64,000 nt of DNA from CAVROT01 sp963722905 (GCA_963722905.1 CAVROT010000011.1:62001-126000), one strand, 5' to 3'; numbered from the stretch's first letter, positions 16,894 to 25,805 are shown. The notes: generated by a model from the sequence alone, not told the origin. Numbers and translations: made by a program.

Positions 16894-17778
16894 CTAGCCC
16901 TTCAGGTTCGCGGCGAGCCAGTCCACCATCTCGGGTACCATGCGGTCGCCCCAGCCGGCCTCCTGCGCCTCGGACAAGGTGTCGGCGGCGGCGCCGGACA
17001 TGCGCGACCGGCCGTCGAGATCCCCGATCATGCGGCGGTAGTAGCCGACGTCCTTGGCGGCATTGGAGACGGAGAAGGCCAGGGCGATCTCGGAATCGAT
17101 GGCCTGGGCGCGGATGAAGTCCATCATGCCCGATTTCAGCGGACCCGCCGACATCACGTCGTAGAGCTGCTGACGGTCGATGCCGGCGGCGTCGGCGGCG
17201 GCGAAGGCCTCGGCCATGGCGCAGGCGGTGGTCATGGCGAAGAAGTTGTTGATAAGCTTGATCGTATGGCCCGATCCGAGCGGACCGAGGTGGAACACGT
17301 TCTCGCCCAGGTCGTCCAGCACGGGACGTACCTTGTCGAAGGCGTCGCGGTCGCCGGACGCCATGACGTTCAGCTTGCCCTCGCGCCCGTGGCTTGGCGT
17401 GCGTCCCAGCGGTGCGTCGAGATATGTCCCGCCGGCCGTCTCCACGGCGCCGCCGATCTCCTTGGTCGAGGCGGGAAGGGAGGTGCCGAAGTCGATCACG
17501 ACCGCGCCGGGCCGAAGCCCGGCGAGCACGCCCTCGGGGCCGTTCACGCGGGATTCGACCGACGCGCTGGTGTCCATGCAGAACATCACGATGTCGGATG
17601 CGGCTGCGACCTCGCGTGCGGTCGCAACCTCGACGGCACCGCGTCCCACCGCTTCGTCCACGGCCTTGCGGCTGCGGTTGGCGACGATCGTGAGCGTGTA
17701 GTCGAGGTCGAGCAGGCGCTGAACCATCGCGCCTCCCATGAGGCCGAGGCCGATGAAGCCGATGTCGGGTCTTGTCAT
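16894..17778 (-). CDS. NAD(P)-dependent beta-hydroxyacid dehydrogenase (GarR/YihU-like), copy 2
   Basis: A 294-residue paralogue of the enzyme at 9894-10838. It has the cofactor motif IGFIGLGLMGGAMVQRLL, the catalytic Lys in HTIKLINNFFAM, and the unusual substrate loop DAPLGRTPSHGREGKLNVM. Both copies share the DAPLGRTP loop but differ around the catalytic Lys (KLINNFFA here, KLLMNFIG there), suggesting related but different substrates. The start at 17778 follows from family homology; the frame is open upstream. It is followed by an exporter and preceded by a 121-bp gap containing a dispersed GC-rich hairpin repeat. Confidence 0.91.
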   Translation of the reverse strand: MTRPDIGFIGLGLMGGAMVQRLLDLDYTLTIVANRSRKAVDEAVGRGAVEVATAREVAAASDIVMFCMDTSASVESRVNGPEGVLAGLRPGAVVIDFGTSLPASTKEIGGAVETAGGTYLDAPLGRTPSHGREGKLNVMASGDRDAFDKVRPVLDDLGENVFHLGPLGSGHTIKLINNFFAMTTACAMAEAFAAADAAGIDRQQLYDVMSAGPLKSGMMDFIRAQAIDSEIALAFSVSNAAKDVGYYRRMIGDLDGRSRMSGAAADTLSEAQEAGWGDRMVPEMVDWLAANLKG

Positions 17779-17808
17779 GGATCGGTGTCCTTGCTGTTTA
17801 TGGCGGAA

Positions 17809-17856
17809 GCGGGGGCCAGCCCCCGCGGCCCCCGGAGAATTTCCGGCAGGATGAAG
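17809..17856. repeat. Dispersed GC-rich hairpin repeat, copy 1
   Basis: A perfect 8-bp stem (GCGGGGGC at 17809-17816, GCCCCCGC at 17819-17826) with a 2-nt loop is followed by CCCGGAGAATTT and a GATGAAG-like end. The same layout occurs at 32012-32048. Both copies lie about 44 bp beyond the stop of a leftward gene, in the same orientation. Confidence 0.6.
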
Positions 17857-17899
17857 ATGGGGGCCGGAACGGCGATGCCCTGCGGGGATCCGGTCGGTG

Positions 17900-18328
17900 T
17901 CAGGCGACGCCCCCCGCCGTGAGGGGCGGCGCGTCGCGGGTCGACAGCGTGACGCTGCCGATGAGATGAGTGGCATGTCGGCCGCGCATGTCGATGCCGA
18001 GGGAGCCGATGCTGTAGGCCGCACCGTCGATCCACGATGCCGTGGCCGTGTAGCCCTTCTCGTCGCCGATCCCGACCATGTCGTCATGCGGGGCGAGATA
18101 CCAGTCGGCTCCTTCCGGGAAGGCCACCCAGATGTGGCGGCCGATGTATTTCTTCATGATCGTCCAGCGGCCCTTCTGCTGGACCAGGCGGATGGCCCCG
18201 TCCGTGCCGCGGTGGGCGATCATGTCGATGCCGTCGTCGTAGACCGGGAGGAACACGTTCCATCCCTGATTTAGCAGCAGCGAACTGAGCTGGTTTCGGT
18301 AGATGATCTCCAGACGCTGCGAACTCAC
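17900..18328 (-). CDS. Small protein with a PD-(D/E)XK nuclease-like pattern
   Basis: A 142-residue protein that I do not recognise as a named family. The first half reads LSSLLLNQGWNVFLPVYDDGIDMIAHR, then RLVQQKGRWTI. An Asp within GIDMI followed by a Gln-x-Lys strand is the layout of the PD-(D/E)XK nuclease fold (QxK variant), but this is pattern reading only. The second half (WVAFPEGADWYLAPHDDMV) looks beta-rich. It starts with GTG overlapping the uxaA stop by 4 bp (GTGA), so it is translationally coupled to a metabolic enzyme. A metabolic or regulatory role independent of DNA is equally possible. Confidence 0.7.
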   Translation of the reverse strand: MSSQRLEIIYRNQLSSLLLNQGWNVFLPVYDDGIDMIAHRGTDGAIRLVQQKGRWTIMKKYIGRHIWVAFPEGADWYLAPHDDMVGIGDEKGYTATASWIDGAAYSIGSLGIDMRGRHATHLIGSVTLSTRDAPPLTAGGVA

Positions 18329-19815
18329 ATCACCGCGCCGATCTGCCAGGGGACAAACTCAAAGTCGCCGAGGCCCTGCGCCTCGGACTTGGTGCGTTCG
18401 CCGGACGCGACCCGCAGGAGGGCGGCGTAGATTTCGGCACCCTTCTCCTCCACCGTGGCGCCGCCGTCGAGGATCGGGCCGGCGTCGATGTCCATGTCGT
18501 CGGGCATCCGGCGGGCCAGCGCGGTGCTGGTCGCGATCTTCAGGCAGGGCGACGGCTTGGACCCGAAGGCCGACCCGCGCCCGGTGGTGAAGGCGACGAG
18601 AGTGCAGCCGCTGGCGATCTGTCCAGTGACCGAGGCCGGGTCGTAGCCGGGTGAATCCATGAAGGTGAAGCCCTTGGCGGTGACCGGTTCGCCGTAGCGG
18701 TAGACGCCGGTGAGGGGCGTCGTGCCGCCCTTGGCCGCGGCGCCCAGCGACTTTTCGAGGATGGTGGTCAGCCCGCCCTTCTTGTTTCCGGGCGATGGAT
18801 TGTTGTCCATGGAGCCGCGGTTGCGCGTCGTGTAGTCCTGCCACCAGTCAATCAGCCCGACCAGACGCCCGCCGACCTCGGCATCGACGGCGCGGGCGGT
18901 CAGCAGATGCTCTGCGCCGTAGATCTCGGGCGTCTCGGCCAGGACGCCGGTACCGCCCTGGGCCACCAGCAGGTCACAGGCGTGGCCGAGCGCGGGGTTG
19001 GCCGTGATGCCGGACCACGCGTCGGAACCGCCGCATTGCAGGGCCAGCATGAGGTCGGACGCGGGGCATTCGGTGCGCGACGTGGCGTCGACGAGCGGCA
19101 GCATGGCCTCGATCTTCTCGATGCCCAGCGCCACGCAGCGGGCCAGCCCGCCGACGTCCTGAATGTTCATCGCCTGAAAGAGTGGGCCGGGTTCGATGCC
19201 CATCGCCTCGACCAGCCAGTCGATCTGGTTCATCTCGCACCCGAGCCCTGCCATCAGCACGCCGCCGACGTTGGGATTGCGCGCATAGCCCCACATGACC
19301 CGCTGGAGCGCCTCGAATCCCTCGCCGTCGCCCGCCATGCCGCAGCCGGTGCCATGCACGAAGGCCGCGACACCGTCGACATTGGGATAGGCCGCCAGCC
19401 GCTCCGGCGTGAAGTGGCCAGCGATCATCCGCGCGGCGGTGGCCGAGCAGTTCACCGACGTGATGACGGCGATGTAGTTGCGCGTACCGGCCGGGCCGCG
19501 TGGCCGGGCGAAGCCCCGGAACGTGTCGCTGGACGTGGCGTTCGGCGCCGGGCGCAGGTTGGTGGCGAAGGCGTGCGCGTGGTCGACGTCGCGGAAATCG
19601 AGGTTGTGGGTGTGGACATGGGCCCCTGCCGCGATGGCACCATGCGCATAGCCGATGATCTGCGCGTATTTCACCACCGCGGCGCCGTCCCCGATCGGCA
19701 CGGTGGCGACCTTGTGGCCGCGCGGGATGGGATCGGTCGCACCTTCCTCGCCAATGGTCAGAGGGACGGCGGCAGTAACGACGTTGTCTTCGGGCGCGAG
19801 GCGGACGGTCTTCAT
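18325..19815 (-). CDS. UxaA-family altronate dehydratase-like hydro-lyase
   Basis: A 496-residue protein of the UxaA/GarD dehydratase family, which act on altronate, galactarate and related acids; sulfolactate sulfo-lyase is a distant relative. The N-terminal SAF domain spans about residues 1-90 (IPRGHKVATVPIGDGAAVVKY, HVHTHNL). The UxaA core follows: SVNCSATAARMIA, HGTGCGMAGDGEGF, GVLMAGLGCEMNQ, ALQCGGSDAWSGITANPALG and NPSPGNKKGG. Size equals E. coli UxaA (about 495). The substrate is uncertain because uronate isomerase and altronate oxidoreductase are not nearby. It is coupled to the small nuclease-like gene downstream. Confidence 0.88.
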   Translation of the reverse strand: MKTVRLAPEDNVVTAAVPLTIGEEGATDPIPRGHKVATVPIGDGAAVVKYAQIIGYAHGAIAAGAHVHTHNLDFRDVDHAHAFATNLRPAPNATSSDTFRGFARPRGPAGTRNYIAVITSVNCSATAARMIAGHFTPERLAAYPNVDGVAAFVHGTGCGMAGDGEGFEALQRVMWGYARNPNVGGVLMAGLGCEMNQIDWLVEAMGIEPGPLFQAMNIQDVGGLARCVALGIEKIEAMLPLVDATSRTECPASDLMLALQCGGSDAWSGITANPALGHACDLLVAQGGTGVLAETPEIYGAEHLLTARAVDAEVGGRLVGLIDWWQDYTTRNRGSMDNNPSPGNKKGGLTTILEKSLGAAAKGGTTPLTGVYRYGEPVTAKGFTFMDSPGYDPASVTGQIASGCTLVAFTTGRGSAFGSKPSPCLKIATSTALARRMPDDMDIDAGPILDGGATVEEKGAEIYAALLRVASGERTKSEAQGLGDFEFVPWQIGAVM

Positions 19816-19946
19816 GGCGGTGCGGCTCCGCGGAGGGGAACGGGACGGATATCGGAACTCTTATGCGGCCGTCGCGGCGTCGCCGCAATCTGCAGGGTCG
19901 TGGCGCGCCCGGTACGATGGCAAGTGGCGCCGCATCGGCCAACTCG

Positions 19947-20882
19947 TCAGGCGCAGGCCGGCGTGTCGGCCTTCCAGCGGTGGATCGGAACATGGGGCTG
20001 GCCTGCCAGCCGTGCCCGCGCATCCTGCCAGGTCTTTCGCCAGGTACGCCAGTCGCGCAGCTCGGATCCGGGGTCGCTGGCGGAGCGGGCGACGAAATGG
20101 GGAAAATGCGCGCGCCCGGACGGTTGGCCGGTGGCATGGTAGCGCAGATCGAAGGACCACCGGTAGCCGGGCGATTGATTGGCCCGGCTCGCATGGGGGG
20201 TGAGCGGATGCAGCAGGACGACGCCTCCCGCAGGCACGGGGAGGGCGCGGGCCGCCGAGGGATCGATGTACCCGTCGGCAATCGCGGTTTGACGCCGGGG
20301 GCAGTGCGGCAGCATCCGGGCGCTGCGCGGAATCGCCTGGAGGCAGCCGTTGTCCAGCGTCGCATCCGTCATGGCGATCCAGACCGTGACCATGTCGGTG
20401 GCGTCGCCGTCGGGATGCGCGACGGCGCGGTCCTGGTGCCAGTCGGTGGTCGTCACGTGGGCGCGCGCCTCGTCGGGCGCGACATCGGTGGCGGGCGGTT
20501 TGATGCGGACGTGCTGGATGGGGTTCGAGGTGATCTCCGGTCCGATCAGGTCGGCGACCAGATCCAGCAGCCCGGGATGCGTCATCATCGAAAAGACGGC
20601 CGGGCCGGCATGGAACGGCGTGTCCGCATGGATCCGGTCTCCCGGCAGCGAGATGTCCATGGGCTGGAACCAGTCGCAGCCGGCCGCCTGCGCCGCGGCC
20701 AGCCGCGACCAGAAATCCTTAGCCGGATCGACGCGACCCTTGGCCTGCCAATCCGCGTAAAGACAATGCAGCAGGTCGTCGTACTCGGCCCTGACATCCT
20801 CCAGCACGCGCGCGGGCAGGACGTCGGGCACGGTCAGAATACCCTCGTCCGCGAACCGTGCGATCTGCTGGTCGGTCAGCAT
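19947..20882 (-). CDS. Phytanoyl-CoA dioxygenase family protein, copy 2
   Basis: A 311-residue Fe(II)/2-oxoglutarate oxygenase. The N-terminus (QIARFADEGILTVPDVLPA) is typical PhyH. Metal ligands are the His and Asp of TTDWHQDRAVAH near residue 150 and the distal His of LTPHASRAN, with a nearby Arg (GYRWSFDLRY) for the co-substrate. It lies 19 bp downstream of dctM in the same direction, so it probably belongs to the TRAP operon and acts on the imported compound. It is only distantly similar to the copy at 10840-11727. Confidence 0.88.
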   Translation of the reverse strand: MLTDQQIARFADEGILTVPDVLPARVLEDVRAEYDDLLHCLYADWQAKGRVDPAKDFWSRLAAAQAAGCDWFQPMDISLPGDRIHADTPFHAGPAVFSMMTHPGLLDLVADLIGPEITSNPIQHVRIKPPATDVAPDEARAHVTTTDWHQDRAVAHPDGDATDMVTVWIAMTDATLDNGCLQAIPRSARMLPHCPRRQTAIADGYIDPSAARALPVPAGGVVLLHPLTPHASRANQSPGYRWSFDLRYHATGQPSGRAHFPHFVARSASDPGSELRDWRTWRKTWQDARARLAGQPHVPIHRWKADTPACA

Positions 20883-20901
20883 GGGTGCCTTTCAGGGATG
20901 G

Positions 20902-22524
20902 TCAGAGGAATACGGAGACCAGCGGCGGCCAAAGCAGCAGCAGGGACAGCGCGCAAAGCTGGATCGCGATGAAGGGCAGGAACCCCTTGAAGATGTCGGT
21001 CAGCGATATCTCGGGCGGCGCCACCGACTTGAGGTAGAACGCGGCCGGGCCGAAGGGCGGCGACAGGAACGACACCTGCATGTTCATGCAGAAGACCACG
21101 CCGAACCATATCGCGACATGCGCGGGGTCCACCGAGGCGAGGAATCCCAGCTCCTCGACCGGGAGGCGCTGCACGATGGGCAGGAAGACCGGGATCACCA
21201 GAAGAACGATGCCGACCCAGTCCATGAATGCGCCGAGGATAAGGAAAATCAACATCATCACGAGTATGATGCCCATGGTGGGCAGCTCGGCCCCGACAAT
21301 TGTGGACGCGATGAACGTCGGCCCGCCGGCGATCGTGTAGGCACCGGCAAGGGCGGTGGCGCCGATGGTGACCCAGATGATCGTTCCGGTCGATTTCAGC
21401 GTCCGCTTGAGCGACTCCCACAGCAGCCAGTAGCTGAACTCGCCCCGCATCGCGGCGATGACGCCCACCGCGATGACGCCCATACCCGCCGCCTCGGTGA
21501 TGCCGGTGATGCCGCCGTAGATGCTGCCCAGCACGACGCCGATCACCACCATCGGTCCGACGAGGCCCTTGCCCATGCTCCACGAGAGTTTCAGCCGGTC
21601 GCGTCCGAGGACGCCGAGGATGAGGCCCAACGTGACGGCCAGGAGGATTCCGAAGATCCAGATGAAGCGCGGGGTCCCCAGCGCGATGTCGTCGACACCG
21701 ACCGTCAGGGTGTTCTGCCCGGTCACGGTCAGGAACACGACGCGCAGCAGCATGATTGCGGCGAACCCGGCGACGAGGGTGAGCAGGAAAGTGAGGAACA
21801 GGAGCCGCTTCTCGACGCCCTCGACCTCGCCCTCGACGCGGGGCGGCAGGGGGGCGTCCTCGGGGCGTAGCTGGGTGCGAACGACGATGTAGATGATGAA
21901 GAAAGATGCGAGAATGAACCCCGGCAGGAAGGACGCCGTGAAGAGCGCCTTGATGCTGGTTTCTGTGATGAGGCCGTAGATGATGAGGACGATCGAGGGC
22001 GGGATCATCGTTCCAAGGCTGCCGCTGGCGCAGATCGTGCCCACGGCGAGGTTCTGGTTGTACCCCAGCTTCAGCATCTGCGGCAGGGCGATGAGACCCA
22101 GCAGCACGACCTCGCCCCCGATGATGCCCGACATCGCCGCCATGATGACGGCCATGATCGACGTCACGATGGCGATGCCGCCGCGGGTGCGCGACAGCCA
22201 GACGTTCAGCGAGTTGTACATCTCGCCCGCGATGCCCGACCGCTCCAGCAGGTTGGCCATGAAGATGAAGAGCGGGATCGAGATGAGGACGTAATCGGTA
22301 AGGATGCCGTAGATGCGCTGGCTGAGGATGCCCAGCGGCCCGGTGCCGAAGTCGCGGAACAGCAGCTCGGGGCCGAACCGCATCACCAGCACCAGCACCG
22401 CAAGGACCGCGCTGGCAAATCCCAGCGGCATCCCGATGGCCAGCAGAACGAGGAGGGAAATCAGCAGGACGATGGAGATGGTGCCGATGTCGTAGGGCCC
22501 GAAGGCCATGATCGCGTCCAGCAT
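20902..22524 (-). CDS. dctM: TRAP transporter large permease (DctM), long form
   Basis: A 540-residue inner-membrane permease of the tripartite ATP-independent periplasmic family, driving ion-coupled uptake with DctP and DctQ. It has the DctM hallmarks FASAVLAVLVLVMRFG, FIFMANLLERSGIAGEMYNS and GTMIPPSIVLIIYGLITETS. It is about 110 residues longer than a usual DctM because of an insert near residues 215-330, which contains a charged stretch (PEDAPLPPRVEGEVEGVEKR) and two extra helices. Its start overlaps the dctQ stop by one base (TGATG). Confidence 0.95.
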   Translation of the reverse strand: MLDAIMAFGPYDIGTISIVLLISLLVLLAIGMPLGFASAVLAVLVLVMRFGPELLFRDFGTGPLGILSQRIYGILTDYVLISIPLFIFMANLLERSGIAGEMYNSLNVWLSRTRGGIAIVTSIMAVIMAAMSGIIGGEVVLLGLIALPQMLKLGYNQNLAVGTICASGSLGTMIPPSIVLIIYGLITETSIKALFTASFLPGFILASFFIIYIVVRTQLRPEDAPLPPRVEGEVEGVEKRLLFLTFLLTLVAGFAAIMLLRVVFLTVTGQNTLTVGVDDIALGTPRFIWIFGILLAVTLGLILGVLGRDRLKLSWSMGKGLVGPMVVIGVVLGSIYGGITGITEAAGMGVIAVGVIAAMRGEFSYWLLWESLKRTLKSTGTIIWVTIGATALAGAYTIAGGPTFIASTIVGAELPTMGIILVMMLIFLILGAFMDWVGIVLLVIPVFLPIVQRLPVEELGFLASVDPAHVAIWFGVVFCMNMQVSFLSPPFGPAAFYLKSVAPPEISLTDIFKGFLPFIAIQLCALSLLLLWPPLVSVFL

Positions 22525-23321
22525 CAGCTGCGCTTCCCCTGTTCGAACTGGCGTGCGGACGACGCGATCATGTCCTCGATCTCGTCCGCGTCGACGACGC
22601 CGTGGACCTCCGGCCCGCGCGACCAGTCGACGACCAGGTTCACCACCGCCTGCACCGCGACGAGGCAGATGACCAGCAGCAGCATCGGCTTCAGCGTGGC
22701 CGGGATGGGCGGATCGAAGGCGGTGCCGAACGTCTCCCAGCGCAGCAGCTTCTGCACGGCCTCGTCATAGGCACCGTAGACCATGGCCGCCGCGAAGATG
22801 ACGATCAGCGCCGTCGAGATCACGTCGCACACCCGTTGCAGCCAGCGCGGCAGGACGTCGTAGAGCAGGAAGATGCGGATATGGCTGCGCTGCTGCATCG
22901 CGTAGAGGCCTGACAGCAGGAAGATGAACCCGGCCATCCAGAGCGACATCTCGTTGGCCCAGAGCGTCGGTTTCTCGAAGATGTAGCGCGCGCAGACCTC
23001 GAAGAACATCACGGCCACCAGTGCCGCGGTCAGCAGCATCGTGCAGCGCCCCAGGAACAGCGCCAGCCGGTCGAAGGACGACCGCAGTTCGCCTTCGCCG
23101 ACGGTCGTGTCGGCGGTCATCACGCCCAGAACGAGGGTGACGAAGAAGCCGGCCAGCGCAAGGTAGTCCACCGGACCCGCCGAGGGGTTCTGGGACAGCA
23201 GATTGTCGTTGCCGAGACCCATCGCGATGATGAACCGCGGAAAGTTCCAGACCACGTAGCACAGGCATGCGGCGAAGGCCGCGGGCCACAGGATGTCCCT
23301 GAGGGTGCCGTTGCGAGACAT
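22524..23321 (-). CDS. dctQ: TRAP transporter small permease (DctQ), long form
   Basis: A 265-residue membrane protein. The DctQ core of four helices is in the central and C-terminal part (LALFLGRCTMLLTAALVAVM, then YIFEKPTLWANEMSLWMAGF, and RSHIRIFLLYDVLP). An extra N-terminal pair of helices (LWPAAFAACLCYVVWNFPRF) makes it about 80 residues longer than usual. It is coupled to dctM by a one-base overlap and lies 170 bp downstream of dctP, with nothing else recognised in that gap. Confidence 0.92.
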   Translation of the reverse strand: MSRNGTLRDILWPAAFAACLCYVVWNFPRFIIAMGLGNDNLLSQNPSAGPVDYLALAGFFVTLVLGVMTADTTVGEGELRSSFDRLALFLGRCTMLLTAALVAVMFFEVCARYIFEKPTLWANEMSLWMAGFIFLLSGLYAMQQRSHIRIFLLYDVLPRWLQRVCDVISTALIVIFAAAMVYGAYDEAVQKLLRWETFGTAFDPPIPATLKPMLLLVICLVAVQAVVNLVVDWSRGPEVHGVVDADEIEDMIASSARQFEQGKRS

Positions 23322-23491
23322 TCAACGCCTCCTGCCGGATGGACCGGAAATGGCCGCCGGTCGGGTTGGACGGGCCGCCGCAAAGACCCCGTCGGACGGC
23401 CCGGACGGGACGGGTGCGGCGGCCGTGTATCGGGCCGCCGACGTCGTCGTGCCCGGATGTCGCGCCATGGCGCAACCCCGGGCATGCCGCA

Positions 23492-24505
23492 TCACTCTGG
23501 CGCGACCAGTCCCAGTTGGCCGAGGAACTCTACATGGCTGTCGACCAGTGCGCGGGCCTCGGGCGTCTTTTCCGCCCAGCCCTGCCAGGCGGTCTGCGCG
23601 GCCTTGCGGAACGCCGCGCGGTCCTCGGTCGACCAGTCATAGAGCGTGACGCCCTGCTCCTTCAGCTCGGCGGCGGCCTCGTTGTTGGCGACCTCGAACT
23701 CCAGCGCGATACGGAACGACATCTTCTGAAGCGCGACCTCCATGATCCGCTTGTTGCGGTCGCTCATCCCGTCCCATACCGACTTGTTGCAGGCCAGGTG
23801 GTCGGAGGGCATCGAATGGAAGCCCGGATAGGTCGCGTGCTTTACGATGTCGTAAAGGCCGAGACCCACGTTGTTGGCCAGCCCCGACGCGTCGGCGCCG
23901 TCGATGATCCCGGTCTCCAGCGCGGTGAAGATCTCGGTGAAGTCCATCACGACGGGCGATGCGCCCAGCTCGGCGAATATCTCGGTCTCGAGGCCGGGGG
24001 GCGAGCGGAACTTCCAGTTCTTCAGGTCGTCGGGCCCGTTCAGCGGCTTGGACGACGACATGCTCTCCTGGCCGTAGATGTTCCAGCCGATCAGCTGCAT
24101 GCCGTATTCGTTGTAGAGTTCCTGCGCCTTTTCCAGACCGCCGGAGTAAAGCCACGCATACTGCTGCCACGGCGTGTCGTAGCCGCCCATGATGTCGCCC
24201 ACGAACTGGAAGGCGGGGTTCTTGCCCGTCTGGTAGGCGCCCCCGGTCATGTCGCAGTCGAGGATGCCGGACGCGGCGGCGTCGAACGTCTCGACCGTGT
24301 CGACGACGGAGGAAGAGTAGAACATCTCGATGGCGATATCGCCGTCCGACATCATCTGGACGTCGTCGACCCACTGCTGGATCAGCCGGCCCGACACCGT
24401 CTCGGGCGCATAATGGTTCTGGATCCGCAGGGTCACTTCCTGCGCCGTGGCCGGCAGGGCCACCGCAGTGGCGAGCAGGGCTGCCGTCATCGTGGAAATT
24501 CGCAT
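23492..24505 (-). CDS. dctP: TRAP transporter substrate-binding protein (DctP)
   Basis: A 337-residue periplasmic receptor with signal peptide MRISTMTAALLATAVALPAT. It has the same core motifs as the orphan copy at 6933-7955: LDCDMTGGAYQTGKNPAFQF, WKFRSPPG, VVMDFTEIFTALETGIIDGA and PSDHLACNKSVWD. The two differ most around residues 120-150 (WQQYAWLYSGGLEKAQ against LEFHAWVRYGGGREQI), near the ligand cleft. The start at 24505 follows GGAGGAAG. It heads the operon dctP-dctQ-dctM-PhyH. Confidence 0.95.
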   Translation of the reverse strand: MRISTMTAALLATAVALPATAQEVTLRIQNHYAPETVSGRLIQQWVDDVQMMSDGDIAIEMFYSSSVVDTVETFDAAASGILDCDMTGGAYQTGKNPAFQFVGDIMGGYDTPWQQYAWLYSGGLEKAQELYNEYGMQLIGWNIYGQESMSSSKPLNGPDDLKNWKFRSPPGLETEIFAELGASPVVMDFTEIFTALETGIIDGADASGLANNVGLGLYDIVKHATYPGFHSMPSDHLACNKSVWDGMSDRNKRIMEVALQKMSFRIALEFEVANNEAAAELKEQGVTLYDWSTEDRAAFRKAAQTAWQGWAEKTPEARALVDSHVEFLGQLGLVAPE

Positions 24506-24853
24506 GTCTTCCTCCCGTTTCCGGCGGTTTGCCCGCCGCTGATTGCGGCCGTCCCGACCTTGGCAAGAAGGCGGGGACAGTCCCGTTGACAGCGACGCTA
24601 GCCCCTTGACCCTCGACATTCAACGAGTTTTGGGAGGCTGGACCGGACGTCCCCGTCGCCAAAAGCGGGGCACGCGCGGCGGCGACGGATCGGGCCGGGC
24701 ACCGGCCACCCGGGACCGGCGTCGCCCGGCGCTCTGCCCGGCGCACAAGTGTGGGCTCGCCCTGGCGGACCATGGCAGTCGCTAAGCGCCAGTCCGGCGG
24801 CGCACGCCATACCGTCACCGGCGGGCGGTGTGGCGCCCGGCAGGACCGCCCCG
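24506..24853. other. 348-bp gene-free region upstream of dctP
   Basis: This stretch lies between the dctP start and the hydroxyacid dehydrogenase stop. It should hold the TRAP operon promoter on the minus strand. No convincing promoter, operator palindrome, terminator or RNA was recognised. Confidence 0.5.
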
Positions 24854-25792
24854 TCAGACGACCGGCGTTACAAGATCCCGGCCCGCGAAGAAGGCCGCGA
24901 TGTTGTCGCGCTGAAGCTGCCCCATCGCGCGGCGGGTCTCGTCGGTGGCCGACCCCTGGTGGGGCTGCAGGACGACGTTCTTCAGCTCGCGGAACCGCGG
25001 GTCGAGATCGGGTTCGCTGCGAAACACGTCCAGCCCGGCGCCGCGCAGCCGCCCTTCCTGAAGCGCGCCGATCAGCGCCTCTTCGTCCACGGTCGACCCG
25101 CGCGAGATGTTGACCAGAATCCCGTCCGGCCCCAGCGCCTCGATCACCTCCGCGGACACCGCGCCTTCGGTGTCGGGGCCGCCGACGAGTGCGACGACGA
25201 TGTCGTCCACCGCGCCGGCCATCGACACCGCATCGGGGTGGAACGTCCAGCCCGGCGTCTCCTTTTCGGTGCGCGAGGTATAGTGGATCTCCATCTTGAA
25301 CGCCGCCAGCCGCTCGGCGATGTCGCGCCCGATCCGGCCCAGCCCCATGATGCCGACACGGCGGCCGCTGACCTTGCGGTTCAGCGGCAATGGCCCCTTG
25401 GACCAGTCGCCCGACACGACGTGGCGATGCCCTTCGATCATCTGGCGCGATTGCGCGATCAGCATGGCCACCGCCAGGTCGGCCACGTCGTCGTTCAGAA
25501 CGTCGGGCGTGTTGGTCACGCGGATGCCGCGGGCGCGGCAGGCCTCGACGTCGATGGCGTCGTAGCCCACCCCGTAGTTCGCGACGATCCCGAGGTTCGG
25601 CAGGGCGTCCAGAAGCTCGGCCGTGAGAAGGCCGTGGAACTTGAACGCGATTGCCTTCACTTCCTGGCGCAGCGCCTTGGGGAGGCGGGGAATGTCCTCG
25701 GCCCTGTCCAGCGTATGCAGGGAATACTCGGACTGCATCGGCTCCATGTCCCAGTCGTTGTAGGAGCCGATGGCAAGCAGGATGTCGGGCAT
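24854..25792 (-). CDS. D-2-hydroxyacid dehydrogenase (glyoxylate/hydroxypyruvate reductase type)
   Basis: A 312-residue NAD(P)-dependent D-isomer-specific 2-hydroxyacid dehydrogenase. The nucleotide motif is VGIMGLGRIGRDIAERL. The catalytic triad is visible as Arg in NISRGSTVDEEALI, Glu in LDVFRSEPDLD and His in VLQPHQGSATDE. The start (MPDILLAIGSYNDWDMEPM) is set by homology; the open frame extends upstream. It lies 13 bp after the aminotransferase stop and forms an operon with it. Reduction of glyoxylate, hydroxypyruvate or a related 2-keto acid fits the neighbourhood. Confidence 0.9.
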   Translation of the reverse strand: MPDILLAIGSYNDWDMEPMQSEYSLHTLDRAEDIPRLPKALRQEVKAIAFKFHGLLTAELLDALPNLGIVANYGVGYDAIDVEACRARGIRVTNTPDVLNDDVADLAVAMLIAQSRQMIEGHRHVVSGDWSKGPLPLNRKVSGRRVGIMGLGRIGRDIAERLAAFKMEIHYTSRTEKETPGWTFHPDAVSMAGAVDDIVVALVGGPDTEGAVSAEVIEALGPDGILVNISRGSTVDEEALIGALQEGRLRGAGLDVFRSEPDLDPRFRELKNVVLQPHQGSATDETRRAMGQLQRDNIAAFFAGRDLVTPVV

Positions 25793-25805
25793 GGATATGG
25801 CCTTT

